Positions 7,846 through 17,600 of a DNA stretch of 64,000 nucleotides are shown here, piece by piece. The DNA comes from Neobacillus rhizophilus. GTDB lineage: Bacteria; Bacillota; Bacilli; Bacillales; Cytobacillaceae. The notes under the pieces were generated by a model. The model had not been told where the DNA came from. It ran no database searches and saw only the letters and a program-made list of their open reading frames with translations. Made by a program: the position numbers and the translations under genes. The stretch spans positions 708,103 to 772,102 of the forward strand of contig NZ_JAGYPF010000002.1 in the NCBI RefSeq assembly GCF_018343535.1, written 5' to 3'. How positions within the stretch are numbered: the first letter of the stretch is position 1; the number at the start of each line of letters is the position of its first letter.

Positions 7846-8255
7846 ATGAAGGACATAGCATGTTGCGGCAAGCAGGGAAATGTCCTTCATCGAGGTTATG
7901 AAGGCCAACACAGTCCGCGGCAAGTAGGGAAATGTCCTTCATCGAAGGTATGAAGGCCAAAACAGGTCACGGCAAGTAGGGAAATGTCCTTCATCGGAGG
8001 TATGAAGGACAAAACGAGTCGTGGCAATCGGGAAAATGTCCTTCATCGAGGTTATGAAGGACAAAACTGGTCGCGGCAAGCAGTGAAATGTCCTTCATCG
8101 AGGTTATGAAGGACAAAACTGGTCGCGGCAAGTAGGGAAATGCCCTTCATCTGGGCTATGAAGGACAAACGGGGCCGTGGCAAGCAAGAAAATGTCCTTC
8201 ATCGGGGTGGAGGCCAAAACCGGCCGCGGCAATCAAGATAAACTTCCTTCATCCT
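7846..8255. repeat. 52-bp tandem hairpin array between flhO and flhP
   Basis: About eight consecutive copies of a 52-base unit. TGTCCTTCAT or its variants recur at 7881, 7933, 7985, 8037, 8089, 8141 and 8193, exactly 52 apart. Each unit contains TGTCCTTCAT, a 7-base loop and ATGAAGGACA, a 10-bp stem-loop, then a conserved GGTCGCGGCAAG linker. The last copy is shortened. There is no ORF with a ribosome binding site in it. Confidence 0.95.
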
Positions 8256-8293
8256 TGCCACTCATGGACACACAAGCAAAGGAGATGAATCTC

Positions 8294-9064
8294 ATGAATA
8301 CATCGCTTTATATCGCCACAAGTGGCTTAAATGCCTATCAGAAAAAGTTAGATACGATCGCCAATAATATGGCCAATGCTGAAACTGCCGGATTCAAGAA
8401 AAGAGAGGCATCCTTCGAAGAAAACTTGGCGATTTCCATCGATAATCAGAAGGCTACCAATCGCGAAGTCGGCAGATTGACCCCAAACGGGATCCGCACA
8501 GGCTTTGGGGTACATGTCACAGCGGCGCAGTTGAATTTGGAACAGGGTGCGGCCAAAGCCACCAACAACCCTTTGGATTTTATGATCGATGGAAAAGGAT
8601 TTTTTCAAGTGGGGAAAGGGAACGAGGTGTTCTATTCCCGTAACGGATCCTTTCAGCAGAGCCCGACAGGCAATGGCACTTACCGCTTGGTGAATGCGGA
8701 CGGATGCTACCTTATGGACCGTAATGGCGCCCCGGTGGAAATCCCGGAAGGAGCAGCATTTTCAGTTAATGAAAATGGCGTCATTTCGCCAACGAACCAG
8801 CAGATAGCGGTAGTGGACTTTGTGAATCCTCAGCAATTAATCCAACAAGGTGGAAATGTCTATCGGTTTACAGGTGGAGCAAATGAGGTGTTGAGAAATC
8901 CGGCTGCGCAAATTCGCCAGGGCTATCTTGAAGCATCCAATGTTGATTTGAGCAAAGAAATCACGGACATGCTGACAACACAGCGAGGTTTCCAGTTTAA
9001 TTCCCGGTCGATTTCCTTCGCCGACCAAATGATGGGAATTGCCAATGGAATCATCAGAAGTTAA
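8294..9064 (+). CDS. flhP: Flagellar distal rod protein FlhP (FlgG-like)
   Basis: Distal rod protein of 256 residues. The N-terminus MNTSLYIATSGLNAYQKKLD and IANNMANAETAGFKKRE are the rod/hook export and assembly signature. The C-terminus has SNVDLSKEITDMLTTQRGFQ, the FlgG-type helix. The open frame runs upstream into the repeat array, but ATG 8294 is the real start because AAAGGAG at 8278-8284 lies 9 bases before it. Together with FlhO it completes the rod, whose proximal parts FlgB, FlgC and FliE are encoded near 26-27 kb. It ends at a shared bidirectional terminator. Confidence 0.93.
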   Translation: MNTSLYIATSGLNAYQKKLDTIANNMANAETAGFKKREASFEENLAISIDNQKATNREVGRLTPNGIRTGFGVHVTAAQLNLEQGAAKATNNPLDFMIDGKGFFQVGKGNEVFYSRNGSFQQSPTGNGTYRLVNADGCYLMDRNGAPVEIPEGAAFSVNENGVISPTNQQIAVVDFVNPQQLIQQGGNVYRFTGGANEVLRNPAAQIRQGYLEASNVDLSKEITDMLTTQRGFQFNSRSISFADQMMGIANGIIRS

Positions 9065-9074
9065 TACTTAGAAA

Positions 9075-9100
9075 AAAAGAGCCGTTTTTGCGGCTCTTTT
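9075..9100. terminator. Bidirectional terminator between flhP and PilZ gene
   Basis: Perfect 10-bp stem AAAAGAGCCG / CGGCTCTTTT with a 6-base loop. It has T-rich flanks in both directions and sits between convergent genes. Confidence 0.88.
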
Positions 9101-9104
9101 CCAG

Positions 9105-9554
9105 TTAAATCACGATTTTCTCTTTACTTTTCTCCCAGAGGACCTTAAATAGCTTTTGTTCCGTTTTTTCATCTAGCGGATGAAAATGTACCCCGTATTC
9201 ATAAAAATCATTTTCCAAAATTTTTCTTCTGCGGATCTGGCCGGTCAGCGTGAAGGATTCCTGCAAGAAGCCAAACTCGACCGTTATTTCATCAATTTCA
9301 CCTAAATCAACCAAAGAATGCAGTTTCATCCCGGTAATGCTGATATCGCGAATCAGCCCTCTGTATTCCGGTTCCCCCGAAGAAGCGGGATAGAACCAGC
9401 AATCCTGATTCAGCAAGCTAAGCCGGAATGCCGTCCGCCGATTCGGTTTTTTCGGAACAACATGTTTTTCTTTTTGGAAAAAAGTTCTTCCTGCATATAA
9501 AATAATAACCAATACCACTATACTTAGGCTAAGGATAATATGTGTCGTACTCAA
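9105..9554 (-). CDS. Membrane-anchored PilZ-domain protein
   Basis: Likely c-di-GMP receptor of 149 residues. An N-terminal membrane helix (THIILSLSIVVLVIILYAG, residues 4-22) is followed by a PilZ domain with both ligand motifs: RTAFR (RxxxR, about residues 40-44) and DISITG (DxSxxG, about residues 70-75). It ends in a charged helix. The location inside the flagellar island suggests it tunes motility in response to c-di-GMP, as YcgR or B. subtilis MotI (DgrA) do, although those lack this membrane anchor. It is transcribed opposite to its neighbours and divergent from flgM. Confidence 0.87.
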   Translation of the reverse strand: MSTTHIILSLSIVVLVIILYAGRTFFQKEKHVVPKKPNRRTAFRLSLLNQDCWFYPASSGEPEYRGLIRDISITGMKLHSLVDLGEIDEITVEFGFLQESFTLTGQIRRRKILENDFYEYGVHFHPLDEKTEQKLFKVLWEKSKEKIVI

Positions 9555-9622
9555 CTATGATTCCCCTTAATATTTTCTCAATAATAAAAATTTACCATTC
9601 AAAACCAAATCTGAAAAGAGGC

Positions 9623-9650
9623 TAAACACTTTTGAAGAAATGGCCGTTAA
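9623..9650 (+). promoter_or_regulatory. Sigma-D (sigma-28) promoter for the flgM operon
   Basis: TAAA at 9623-9626, 16 bases, then GCCGTTAA at 9643-9650. This fits the Bacillus sigma-D consensus (TAAA, 14-16, GCCGATAT). It lies 95 bases before flgM, with a REP-like palindrome in the leader between them. Confidence 0.68.
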
Positions 9651-9664
9651 TAAATTATAAAGAA

Positions 9665-9722
9665 TGAGGCATGGGGACGGTTCTCGTGTCTCAATGATGC
9701 ACGAGAACCGTCCCCATGCTTC
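9665..9722. repeat. REP-like palindrome in the flgM leader
   Basis: GCATGGGGACGGTTCTCGTG pairs with GCACGAGAACCGTCCCCATG across a short spacer, giving a long stable hairpin. It sits downstream of the sigma-D promoter and 8 bases upstream of the flgM ribosome binding site AAAGGAG (9730-9736). Confidence 0.88.
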
Positions 9723-9744
9723 ACCCCGGAAAGGAGCCGGTCGT

Positions 9745-10008
9745 ATGAAGATTAATGATTTTAGCCGTTTACAGGCTTATCAATCGTATAAAAATCAGGT
9801 TAATAAGACGCCGCAGCAGGATGTGAATAAAAAGGCTCAGGTGGATAAGGTAGAACTTTCACCGGCAGCACAGGAAAAAATTAGCGCGGAACGTGAAAAG
9901 AGAATCGAAGAATTAAAAAAGCAAATTGAGAGCGGCACCTACAAGGTGGACAGCAAGAAAATTACTGAGAAATTACTGGATTCCTGGGATAGAGGGACAG
10001 ATCAATGA
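9745..10008 (+). CDS. flgM: Anti-sigma factor FlgM
   Basis: Anti-sigma-28 factor of 87 residues, the usual length. It has the basic N-terminus MKINDFSRLQAYQSYKNQ, the central VDKVELSPAAQEKI (typical DKVELS linker) and the C-terminal sigma-binding helices RIEELKKQIESGTYKVDSKKITEKLLDS. It binds SigD until the hook-basal body is finished and is then exported or released. The open frame begins in the upstream repeat, but ATG 9745 has AAAGGAG 8 bases before it. It overlaps flgN by 4 bases and is probably read from the sigma-D promoter at 9623. Confidence 0.94.
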   Translation: MKINDFSRLQAYQSYKNQVNKTPQQDVNKKAQVDKVELSPAAQEKISAEREKRIEELKKQIESGTYKVDSKKITEKLLDSWDRGTDQ

Positions 10009-10466
10009 AATCGGTTGAGCCGTTAAAAACAGTCCTCCAAGAAATGATTACTGTCTATGAAAAACTGCTCGAAGTCGGGAATGAAAAGCAGGCGGCTCTG
10101 ATTAAAGGTGACCCGGAGCTGCTGCTTACTATTTTTCCAAAGGAATCCGCTTTGATTAAAGAAATCAGCCACCTAGAGGACCGGCGCCAGCAGGAAGTAA
10201 TTTCTCTTCAGAGGGAGACTTTAAGTGAGTTAATCGCAGAGCATCCATTCGCGGATCTTTCAACCTATCAAACCCAACTTAAAGCAAAATTAACAGATTT
10301 AGAGAAACAGCATGAGTTAAACCGGCAGCTGGTCGAGTCGTCATTAGACTACATCAACAGCATGCTGTCATTATTTACACAAAAACAAGAACAGCCGCTG
10401 ACTTATTCAGCGAAAAATTACATGCAGGCCAACACATCGAGAAGCTTTTTCGATGCAAAAGTGTAA
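10005..10466 (+). CDS. flgN: Flagellar export chaperone FlgN
   Basis: Coiled-coil cytoplasmic chaperone of 153 residues for the hook-filament junction proteins FlgK and FlgL, encoded immediately downstream. It is recognised by the FlgN-family N-terminus LKTVLQEMITVYEKLLEVGNEKQAAL and by LDYINSMLSLF near residue 115. It overlaps flgM (ATGA) and lies 14 bases before flgK, so translation is likely coupled. Length and order flgM-flgN-flgK-flgL match B. subtilis (yvyF-flgM-yvyG-flgK). Confidence 0.88.
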   Translation: MKSVEPLKTVLQEMITVYEKLLEVGNEKQAALIKGDPELLLTIFPKESALIKEISHLEDRRQQEVISLQRETLSELIAEHPFADLSTYQTQLKAKLTDLEKQHELNRQLVESSLDYINSMLSLFTQKQEQPLTYSAKNYMQANTSRSFFDAKV

Positions 10467-10480
10467 GGGGAGGGTGCGAG

Positions 10481-11926
10481 ATGACTTCAACATTTCATGG
10501 AATTGAAATTGGCAAACGGGCGATTTTTGCATCATCCACGGCATTAAGTGTAACCGGGCATAATATCGCTAACGCCAACACCGAAGGCTACACCAGACAA
10601 AAAGCCATCACCGAAGCATCCAATCCGCTTACCTACCCTGGCATGAATTCGGGAAAAGGACCGTATCAGCTGGGAACCGGCGTGGATACGAAGGAAATCA
10701 CCCGGATCCGGGATTCTTTTTTGGACGGACAGTTCCGGACGCAAAACGAGCAGCTTGGGTATTGGAGCGTGAAACAGGACACGCTGTCGAAAATCGAACA
10801 GACGTTAAACGAACCTTCCGAAAATGGCCTGCAGGCGGTCTTTGATCGCTTTTGGCAGTCTTGGGAGGATTTGTCGAAGGAGCCGGACAGCTTATCAGCA
10901 CGAGCTGTGGTTCTTTCCAACGGCACCGCGCTGGCGGACCGTTTCAATCAAATCGCCAATTCTATCGATCATTTAAGCCAAGATTTAAAGAATAACATTT
11001 CTACGAAAATGACAGAAATGAATAATTTGGCCAAACAGGTCAGTGGGTTAAATACGCAAATTGCAAAAATGGTCGCTTCCGGACAAGAGCCTAACGATTT
11101 AATGGACAAACGCGATTTGATGATTGACCAGCTTTCGAAATTGGCTGACATTGAAGTGAAGCCTGCGGCGGGCGGAATGGTTGATATTTTTATAGGCCAA
11201 GAGTATTTGGTCAATGGTGACCAAAGCAGCACATTATCCTTTGACAGCTCGAATAACCAGCCATTGCTGAACGGGCAGAACATTTCCTTGAAATCTGGCG
11301 AGCTGGCCGGCATGGTGGATTCTTTAACGCAGGATATTCCTTCTTATATGGCAAAAATCAATGAAATGGTGACGGTATTCAGTTCAGAAGTAAACAGCAT
11401 CCATGCCGGTGCCAATGCCATGAATTTGGATGATATCAAAAATCGAAAAATCGATCCTAACGCCGCTCTGGAGAGGATTCCGTTTTTTGTATCGAAAAAT
11501 GGCTCCGTCCCAACAACAGCCGACGACATAATGGTTAACCCACTGATTACGGCTTCCTTAAATAAAATAGCCGCGGCGCAAGTGGCGAGTGCGGGTGATG
11601 CTCAAAACGCCAATCAGTTAAACGACTTAAAATTTAAGGTTCTTTCTTTTTCCAATCAATCTACTACTTTGAATCAATTTTACCGGACGCTGGCAGGCGA
11701 GATTGGCATTAAAACGCAAGAGGCACTGCAGATGGAAAATAACGCTGACATGTTAGTGCAGCAGGCAGATAACCGCCGCCAGTCAGTATCAGGAGTTTCG
11801 ATTGATGAAGAAATGACCAATATGGTCCGGTTCCAGCAATCCTATAATGCGGCATCACGATACATATCGGTCATGGACGAGGTTTTAGATAAATTAATTA
11901 ATGGAACGGGTCGTGTAGGAGTTTAG
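10481..11926 (+). CDS. flgK: Hook-filament junction protein FlgK (HAP1)
   Basis: First hook-associated protein, 481 residues. The N-terminal rod-type signature is STFHGIEIGKRAIFASSTAL followed by TGHNIANANTEGYTRQ. The C-terminus is GVSIDEEMTNMVRFQQSYNA, the heptad region shared by axial proteins. It is exported with the help of FlgN and joins hook to filament. AGGGGAGGGTGCGAG lies just upstream of ATG 10481. Length is within the usual 480-510. Confidence 0.95.
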   Translation: MTSTFHGIEIGKRAIFASSTALSVTGHNIANANTEGYTRQKAITEASNPLTYPGMNSGKGPYQLGTGVDTKEITRIRDSFLDGQFRTQNEQLGYWSVKQDTLSKIEQTLNEPSENGLQAVFDRFWQSWEDLSKEPDSLSARAVVLSNGTALADRFNQIANSIDHLSQDLKNNISTKMTEMNNLAKQVSGLNTQIAKMVASGQEPNDLMDKRDLMIDQLSKLADIEVKPAAGGMVDIFIGQEYLVNGDQSSTLSFDSSNNQPLLNGQNISLKSGELAGMVDSLTQDIPSYMAKINEMVTVFSSEVNSIHAGANAMNLDDIKNRKIDPNAALERIPFFVSKNGSVPTTADDIMVNPLITASLNKIAAAQVASAGDAQNANQLNDLKFKVLSFSNQSTTLNQFYRTLAGEIGIKTQEALQMENNADMLVQQADNRRQSVSGVSIDEEMTNMVRFQQSYNAASRYISVMDEVLDKLINGTGRVGV

Positions 11927-11947
11927 TCATAGGTGGAGGTGAGTAAA

Positions 11948-12826
11948 GTGCGTGTGACGCAAAAAATGTTAAGTACGCAAATGATTAGGAATATTCAACA
12001 GAATTACCGTACCTTGAGTCAGTATCAAGAACAGATTGCTTCGGGCAAGGCGGTCAACAAGACTTCAGATGATCCGGTGAAATCAATTCAAATCATGTCC
12101 TATCGCTCGGCGCTAGTGGAAACGGGGCAGTTTAAACGGAATGCCGAAGACGGGTTGGACTGGCTGGAAGCAACAGACAAATCCTTGGACGACTTGACAC
12201 AGGTGATGCAAAAAGCGCGCGAGTTGACGGTGCAAGGCGCTAACGGTGTCAATAACCAGGAAGCTAAGCAATCCATCGCAATCGGTTTAAAGGCGCTCAT
12301 CGGAGAAATCGGCGATATCGCCAATGCCAAAATCGGCGACCGCTTTTTATTTGCCGGAACCGATACCGACACCGCCCCGTTTCAGGATGGCAAGTTTGTC
12401 AATATCAATCAGAACTCCCTGTCATGGAACGTCGGTCAAGGCATCTATATGAACGTCAATGTTAAAGGGACGGAAATTTTTAATTTTCAAGCCGATGGAC
12501 TCAACATAACAGCAACCATCGAAAAAATTGCCGGTGAATTAGAGCTAGGTAACAATCCGGAACAGCTGCTAGGCACTCTGGATAAGCAGTTAAACAATCT
12601 TTTGGCCCATCGTTCCATAGTCGGTACTAATGTCAATCGCTTGGAAATGATGGTTAACCGATTGGACGAAACGGAAATCACCACCAAGAGCATCCTTTCT
12701 AAAAATGAGGAAGTCGACTTGGCGAAAGTCATCACCGATTTAACCAATCAGCAAACAATCCTAAACGCCGCCCTGTCTTCGGGCGCCAAATCAATCCAGC
12801 CTACTCTGGTGGATTTTTTAAGATAA
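11948..12826 (+). CDS. flgL: Hook-filament junction protein FlgL (HAP3)
   Basis: Second junction protein, 292 residues. It begins MRVTQKMLSTQMIRNIQQNY when read from GTG 11948, the standard FlgL N-terminus; the upstream in-frame GTG at 11933 would lie inside the ribosome binding site GGTGGAGGTGAG. The flagellin-like segment is ASGKAVNKTSDDP, and the C-terminal helix LAKVITDLTNQQTILNAAL packs with the N-terminus. In B. subtilis yviE, fliW and csrA separate flgL from hag; here a terminator and flagellin follow directly, so the CsrA/FliW flagellin control genes are absent from this site. Confidence 0.95.
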   Translation: MRVTQKMLSTQMIRNIQQNYRTLSQYQEQIASGKAVNKTSDDPVKSIQIMSYRSALVETGQFKRNAEDGLDWLEATDKSLDDLTQVMQKARELTVQGANGVNNQEAKQSIAIGLKALIGEIGDIANAKIGDRFLFAGTDTDTAPFQDGKFVNINQNSLSWNVGQGIYMNVNVKGTEIFNFQADGLNITATIEKIAGELELGNNPEQLLGTLDKQLNNLLAHRSIVGTNVNRLEMMVNRLDETEITTKSILSKNEEVDLAKVITDLTNQQTILNAALSSGAKSIQPTLVDFLR

Positions 12827-12834
12827 TAGTTTTT

Positions 12835-12873
12835 GAGGTGTTTCCGGGGACCGGGAGCATCTTTTTTTTCGAA
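12835..12873 (+). terminator. Terminator after flgL
   Basis: Imperfect stem around TTCCGG-GGA-CCGGGA, extended by GGTG/CATC pairing, followed by eight T. It ends the flgM-flgN-flgK-flgL transcript. Confidence 0.75.
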
Positions 12874-13005
12874 AAATTTACCCAAATAAGTAAAAAAATA
12901 ATAAAAAATCACTCTTCATCCTCTCTCCACTCCGCAAAAAATGTCGTTAAAGAATAGTAGAAAGGCAATAAACCAATTTACCTAAACACTAGGAGGAAAA
13001 AAGAG

Positions 13006-14607
13006 ATGAGAATTAACCATAACATTTCAGCACTAAATGCTTATCATCAATTAAGTGCAAACTCAAGCGCAGCTTCCAAGAACTTAGAAAAGCTATCTTC
13101 AGGATTACGTATTAACCGTGCAGCTGACGATGCAACTGGTCTGGCAATCTCTGAAAAAATGAGAGCACAAATCCGTGGTTTGGACCAAGCTTCCCGCAAT
13201 GCTCAAGATGGTATCTCCCTAATCCAAACTGCAGAAGGTGCCATGAACGAAACTCACAGTATTCTTCAACGTGTTCGTGAACTAGCTAACCAAGCAGCTA
13301 ACGGAACTTCTACAACTCAAGATAAACAAAACATCCAAACAGAGGTAAACCAACTAATCGACGAAATCGATCGCGTTGCAAGCGACACCGAATTCAACAG
13401 CTTTAAAATCCTAAACGGTGATATCTCTAAAACTGCTAAATTTGCACAATCAACTGGTGGTGCGGTTGATAATGTGGTAGCTTCTGCAACAGCTGCAGCA
13501 GGGACGACTACTGTGACAATGTCAGGTCCATTAACAGGAGATAGAGAATCAATTTGGCAGACTGGAGTATTAAAAGATTACAATACCGGAACTGCTGCAT
13601 CTTCAAACGGCGGAACTAAAATGACAGACCTTGGGGATGCCACTGCTAATTATGGTCTACAAGTAGGAGATGAAATCAGTCTTTCTGCAGTAGTAGGAGG
13701 AGAAGTAAAAACTTCTGTTTATGTTGTTACAGCGGAAAGCACGCTAGATGATTTTATGTCGTCTATTAAAAATACATTAGGTGCTGCGGATGTTAAAGTG
13801 GAAACAGCGGTAACAGGTGTTGATGCTTTAGCAAAGGGTCTTGACGGAGCTGCAACTTCAGTTGATTCACTAGTTATTACTGGTCAATTAGGTGCTGCTA
13901 ATGATATTAGTTCAATTAGCATTAAAGCGACATCATCGGACGGTATTTCTCGTTCTTCTTTCAATACCACAATGAGCGGTGGAAACAATGGTGCATTAGA
14001 GCAACTTCAAGTTGCTGGAAATAAAGGTGATTTTATAGCACAGGTTGATGTAGGTTCAAATGGTGCAACTAAAGGAGATGGAGATGGAAGAATTGCTGTT
14101 CGTTCTAACTCTGTAGTTAAAGTTTCCAATCTTCAATTATCATTTAAAGATACAATTGCCGGTGGGGATATTTCTACTATTACAGTAGGTTCTGCTAACA
14201 ATACGGTTTCGATTCACGTTGGTGCCAATGCAGATCAAACATTAGAGATAGGTATCAATGCAATGGATTCGGTTGCATTAGGCTTGAAAAAAGACGGTGT
14301 AAATATTTCACTATTGAATGAATTTAGTGCCGAAAATGCACTCAAGGTTTTAGATGGAGCAATCAGCAATGTTTCCTCTGAGCGTTCAAAATTAGGTGCT
14401 ATTCAAAACCGCTTGGAGCACACAATCAATAGCCTGGGAACTTCATCAGAAAACTTAACTGCTGCAGAATCCCGATTAAGAGATGTTGATATGGCCAATG
14501 AAATGATGCAGTTTACAAAAAATAACATCCTTTCTCAAGCAGCTCAGTCAATGCTTGCACAAGCTAACCAACAGCCACAAGGTGTTTTACAGCTTCTTCG
14601 TGGTTAA
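13006..14607 (+). CDS. hag: Flagellin
   Basis: Major filament protein, 533 residues, much longer than B. subtilis Hag (about 304). The conserved D0/D1 parts are at the N-terminus ([37 protein letters not shown]) and C-terminus ([30 protein letters not shown] region ending [17 protein letters not shown]). The extra about 230 residues between them (about 145-400) form a Gly/Thr/Ser-rich surface domain exposed on the filament. AGGAGG lies 8 bases before ATG 13006. Codon use is A/T-rich and even, as for a highly expressed gene. It has its own terminator. No convincing sigma-D promoter is visible upstream, only GTCGTTAA at 12943. Confidence 0.96.
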   Translation: MRINHNISALNAYHQLSANSSAASKNLEKLSSGLRINRAADDATGLAISEKMRAQIRGLDQASRNAQDGISLIQTAEGAMNETHSILQRVRELANQAANGTSTTQDKQNIQTEVNQLIDEIDRVASDTEFNSFKILNGDISKTAKFAQSTGGAVDNVVASATAAAGTTTVTMSGPLTGDRESIWQTGVLKDYNTGTAASSNGGTKMTDLGDATANYGLQVGDEISLSAVVGGEVKTSVYVVTAESTLDDFMSSIKNTLGAADVKVETAVTGVDALAKGLDGAATSVDSLVITGQLGAANDISSISIKATSSDGISRSSFNTTMSGGNNGALEQLQVAGNKGDFIAQVDVGSNGATKGDGDGRIAVRSNSVVKVSNLQLSFKDTIAGGDISTITVGSANNTVSIHVGANADQTLEIGINAMDSVALGLKKDGVNISLLNEFSAENALKVLDGAISNVSSERSKLGAIQNRLEHTINSLGTSSENLTAAESRLRDVDMANEMMQFTKNNILSQAAQSMLAQANQQPQGVLQLLRG

Positions 14608-14625
14608 TCACTAGTTTTTCAATTT

Positions 14626-14659
14626 AAAAGAAGTCTCTTGCATTAAGGGACTTCTTTTT
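14626..14659 (+). terminator. Flagellin gene terminator
   Basis: Stem AAAAGAAGTC / GACTTCTTTT, extended by CTT/AAG around a CAT-containing loop, followed by a T run. Confidence 0.88.
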
Positions 14660-14694
14660 AAGCTACCTATACCTAAGATAAAGGAGGAGAAGTT

Positions 14695-17600
14695 ATGCGA
14701 AAAATCAAGAAGAAGTTTTCTTTGTTTGTATTAGCGGTCTTATTACTGCAATTAATTTCACCGATTACTTCTGCTTTTGCAGCAAGTAACCTAACTGCAC
14801 CAGTAAATCTAAAATACTCTCTTGATGGATATGATAATGTCATTTTAAATTGGGACGCAGTAAGTGGCGCCACTCAATATCGTGTTTATGAAGTAGTTGG
14901 AGAAAATAAGATTTATATCAATCAAACTAAGTACAATAACAGCTACATTTCAGGAGTTTTAGAGGGAACACATTATTACGGTGTCTCAGCAGTTAATAGT
15001 ACGGGAGAGTCTGTATTATCATCTCCCTTAATAATTGATATTAATTATCCTGATATGCAGCCGCCCAATGGATTAAGCTTCAACATCGTTAACGGTAATG
15101 ATGTATCACTAAAATGGAATCCAGTTGAATTCGCAACAGCCTATAAGGTTTATGAAATAAAAAATGGGCAAAGAGAATTGCTTGCTACAACGGCCCAAAT
15201 AAGTCAAAGTTTCATCAATGTATTAGAAGGAAAACATGATTACGAAATAACCTCTTATAATGCCAAATTCGGTGAATCATTAGCGGGTACGATCTCGGTA
15301 AATGTTGTTTATCCCGAAATGTTAGCACCTAGTAACCTATCAACTTATATTGATGACATTAATAATGTTAGCTTGAGTTGGGCAAAAGCACTTTATGCTA
15401 CTTCCTACAATATATATCAAGTAGTGGACGGGAAAAGAAAACTAGTTGCTACTACAAATACTACAAATCAATATTTATCAAATTTACCAGAAGGCGAACT
15501 AAATTTTGAAGTGACCTCTTATAGTTCTAAATTTGGAGAATCACGAGAAGGAAGTAAAACAACAGCAAAGATTGTTTATCCACAAATACTACCACCAGAC
15601 CAAATCTATTCTTACTTTTATAATGGAAATGATTTATCTTTGATGTGGTCATCAATAAAATATGCAGATAGTTATAAAGTCTATCAAATTGAAGGCGGCC
15701 AAAAGAAATTACTTGCCACTACTCAAAGCCGCTCATACTATTTAAGTAACCTCCCTGAGGGCGATTACACTTTTGAAATTGTGTCTGTAAGTAATCGGTT
15801 TGGGGAATCAGTACCTAAGACATATAATGTATCGGTTGTATATCCGGATATGCAAGCTCCAAAAGTTATATTATTAAAGGATACCTATAATAGTGCGTTA
15901 ATCGGGTGGCCAGATGTCCCGAATGCAAATGAATATGAAGTTTATGAATTAATAAAAGGTGTTCCTACCTTAATAAAAACTACAAAAAGTAATTCTCATT
16001 ACGTAAATAATTTAGAACAAGGAAAACATGAATATACTGTCATTGCAAAGTCTGAACGGTTTGGTTCATCACCCTTTTCCAATGTAGTAGCATTCGATGT
16101 TGCTCCTGTACTAGAAGCTCCTAAAGCGAACGAACCAAGTGTGAATGGTGATTCTGTAAACCTCTCCTGGGACCAAGTCCCTGATGCAGACAAGTACAAC
16201 ATCTACGAAGTAGTTAATGGAGAACGCGTCCTAGTTGGAACGACTACAGATTCAAACTTTAAACTAGAAACACCTGAAGAACAAGGCACCCACGAGTACC
16301 AAATCGTCCCAGTAACAGCGGATGGAACGGAATCAATTGATTATGCAACCGTTACAGTAGACATCGATAAACCTTCCGATGTCACACCGCCTGTTACAAC
16401 TGCCGACACCAATCTAGATTGGTCAAAAGATGATGTTAAGGTAACCCTTAATGCAACTGACGACCTAAGTGGTGTCAAGACTACCTTCTATTCTATTGAT
16501 CTTGGAGAATATGTAGAAGGCACAAGCGTTGTTCTTGATAAAGAAGGAGTGCACACCGTTTCTTTCTTCAGCGTTGATAACGCTGGCAATGTGGAAAAAG
16601 TGAAAACGGTAGAGGTTAAGGTCGATAAAGAGGCACCGCAAACCGTTATCAATACTAGCGCTTATTGGTATAACAAGGACGTTCAAGCCGAGTTAACAGC
16701 CACAGACAATCTGTCTGGCGTAAAAGCCACCTATTATTCTGTTGACGGATCCGAATTTAAGGAAGGAACAAGTTTCCCTCTTGAAAAAGAAGGCGTCCAC
16801 ACCGTTTCTTTTTACAGCGTTGATAAGGTTGGGAATGTTGAGGCCGTAAGAACAGTCGAAGTCAAGATTGATAAAGAAGCACCGAAAACAACTGCTAATA
16901 CAACTGGCGACTGGTACAGCCAGGGTGTCGCAGTTGAATTAACAGCTGTTGATAATCTGTCCGGCGTACATTCCACTTACTATTCCGTAAATGGTTCCGA
17001 CTTCCAGGAAGGCACCAGTATTGTGCTTGATAAAGAAGGTGTCAACAAGATTACTTTTTACAGTGTAGACAACGCTGGAAACATCGAGGAAAAACATTCC
17101 GTTGAGGTAAAGGTGGATAAAACCGCCCCAACAACAGTCAGCAATGTCGAAGATAAATGGTTTACAAATGACGTTAATGTTGAGCTTACCGCAACCGATG
17201 ATTTAAGCGGAGTAAAAGCAACCTACTACTCTATCAATGGTTCTGAGTTTGCAGAAGGAACTAACTTTGTGCTTGATAAAGAAGGTATCAACACGATTAC
17301 TTTCTACAGCGAAGATAATGCCGGAAACATCGAGGAAAAACAAACTGTTGAGGTAAAGGTGGATAAAACCGCTCCAACGACAGTAAGCGATGTAGAGGAT
17401 AAATGGTATACAGACACCGTGAATGTAGAATTAACTGCAACTGATGAATTAAGTGGCGTAAAAGCAACTTATTACTCTATCAACGGTTCTGAGTTTGCAG
17501 AAGGAACAAGCTTTGTGGTGGACAAAGAAGGCATCAACACAATTGCTTTCTACAGCGTGGACAATGCCGGAAACGTTGAGGAAAAACAAACTGTTGAGGT

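Noticed and set aside
7625..8293. Open frames across the 52-bp array, including an upstream extension of flhP
   Set aside because: They arise because the repeat lacks stops in some frames; the true flhP start at 8294 has a ribosome binding site.
12923..12950. Possible sigma-D promoter upstream of flagellin (GTCGTTAA at 12943)
   Set aside because: No TAAA-like -35 lies 14-16 bases upstream; the region reads CT-rich there.
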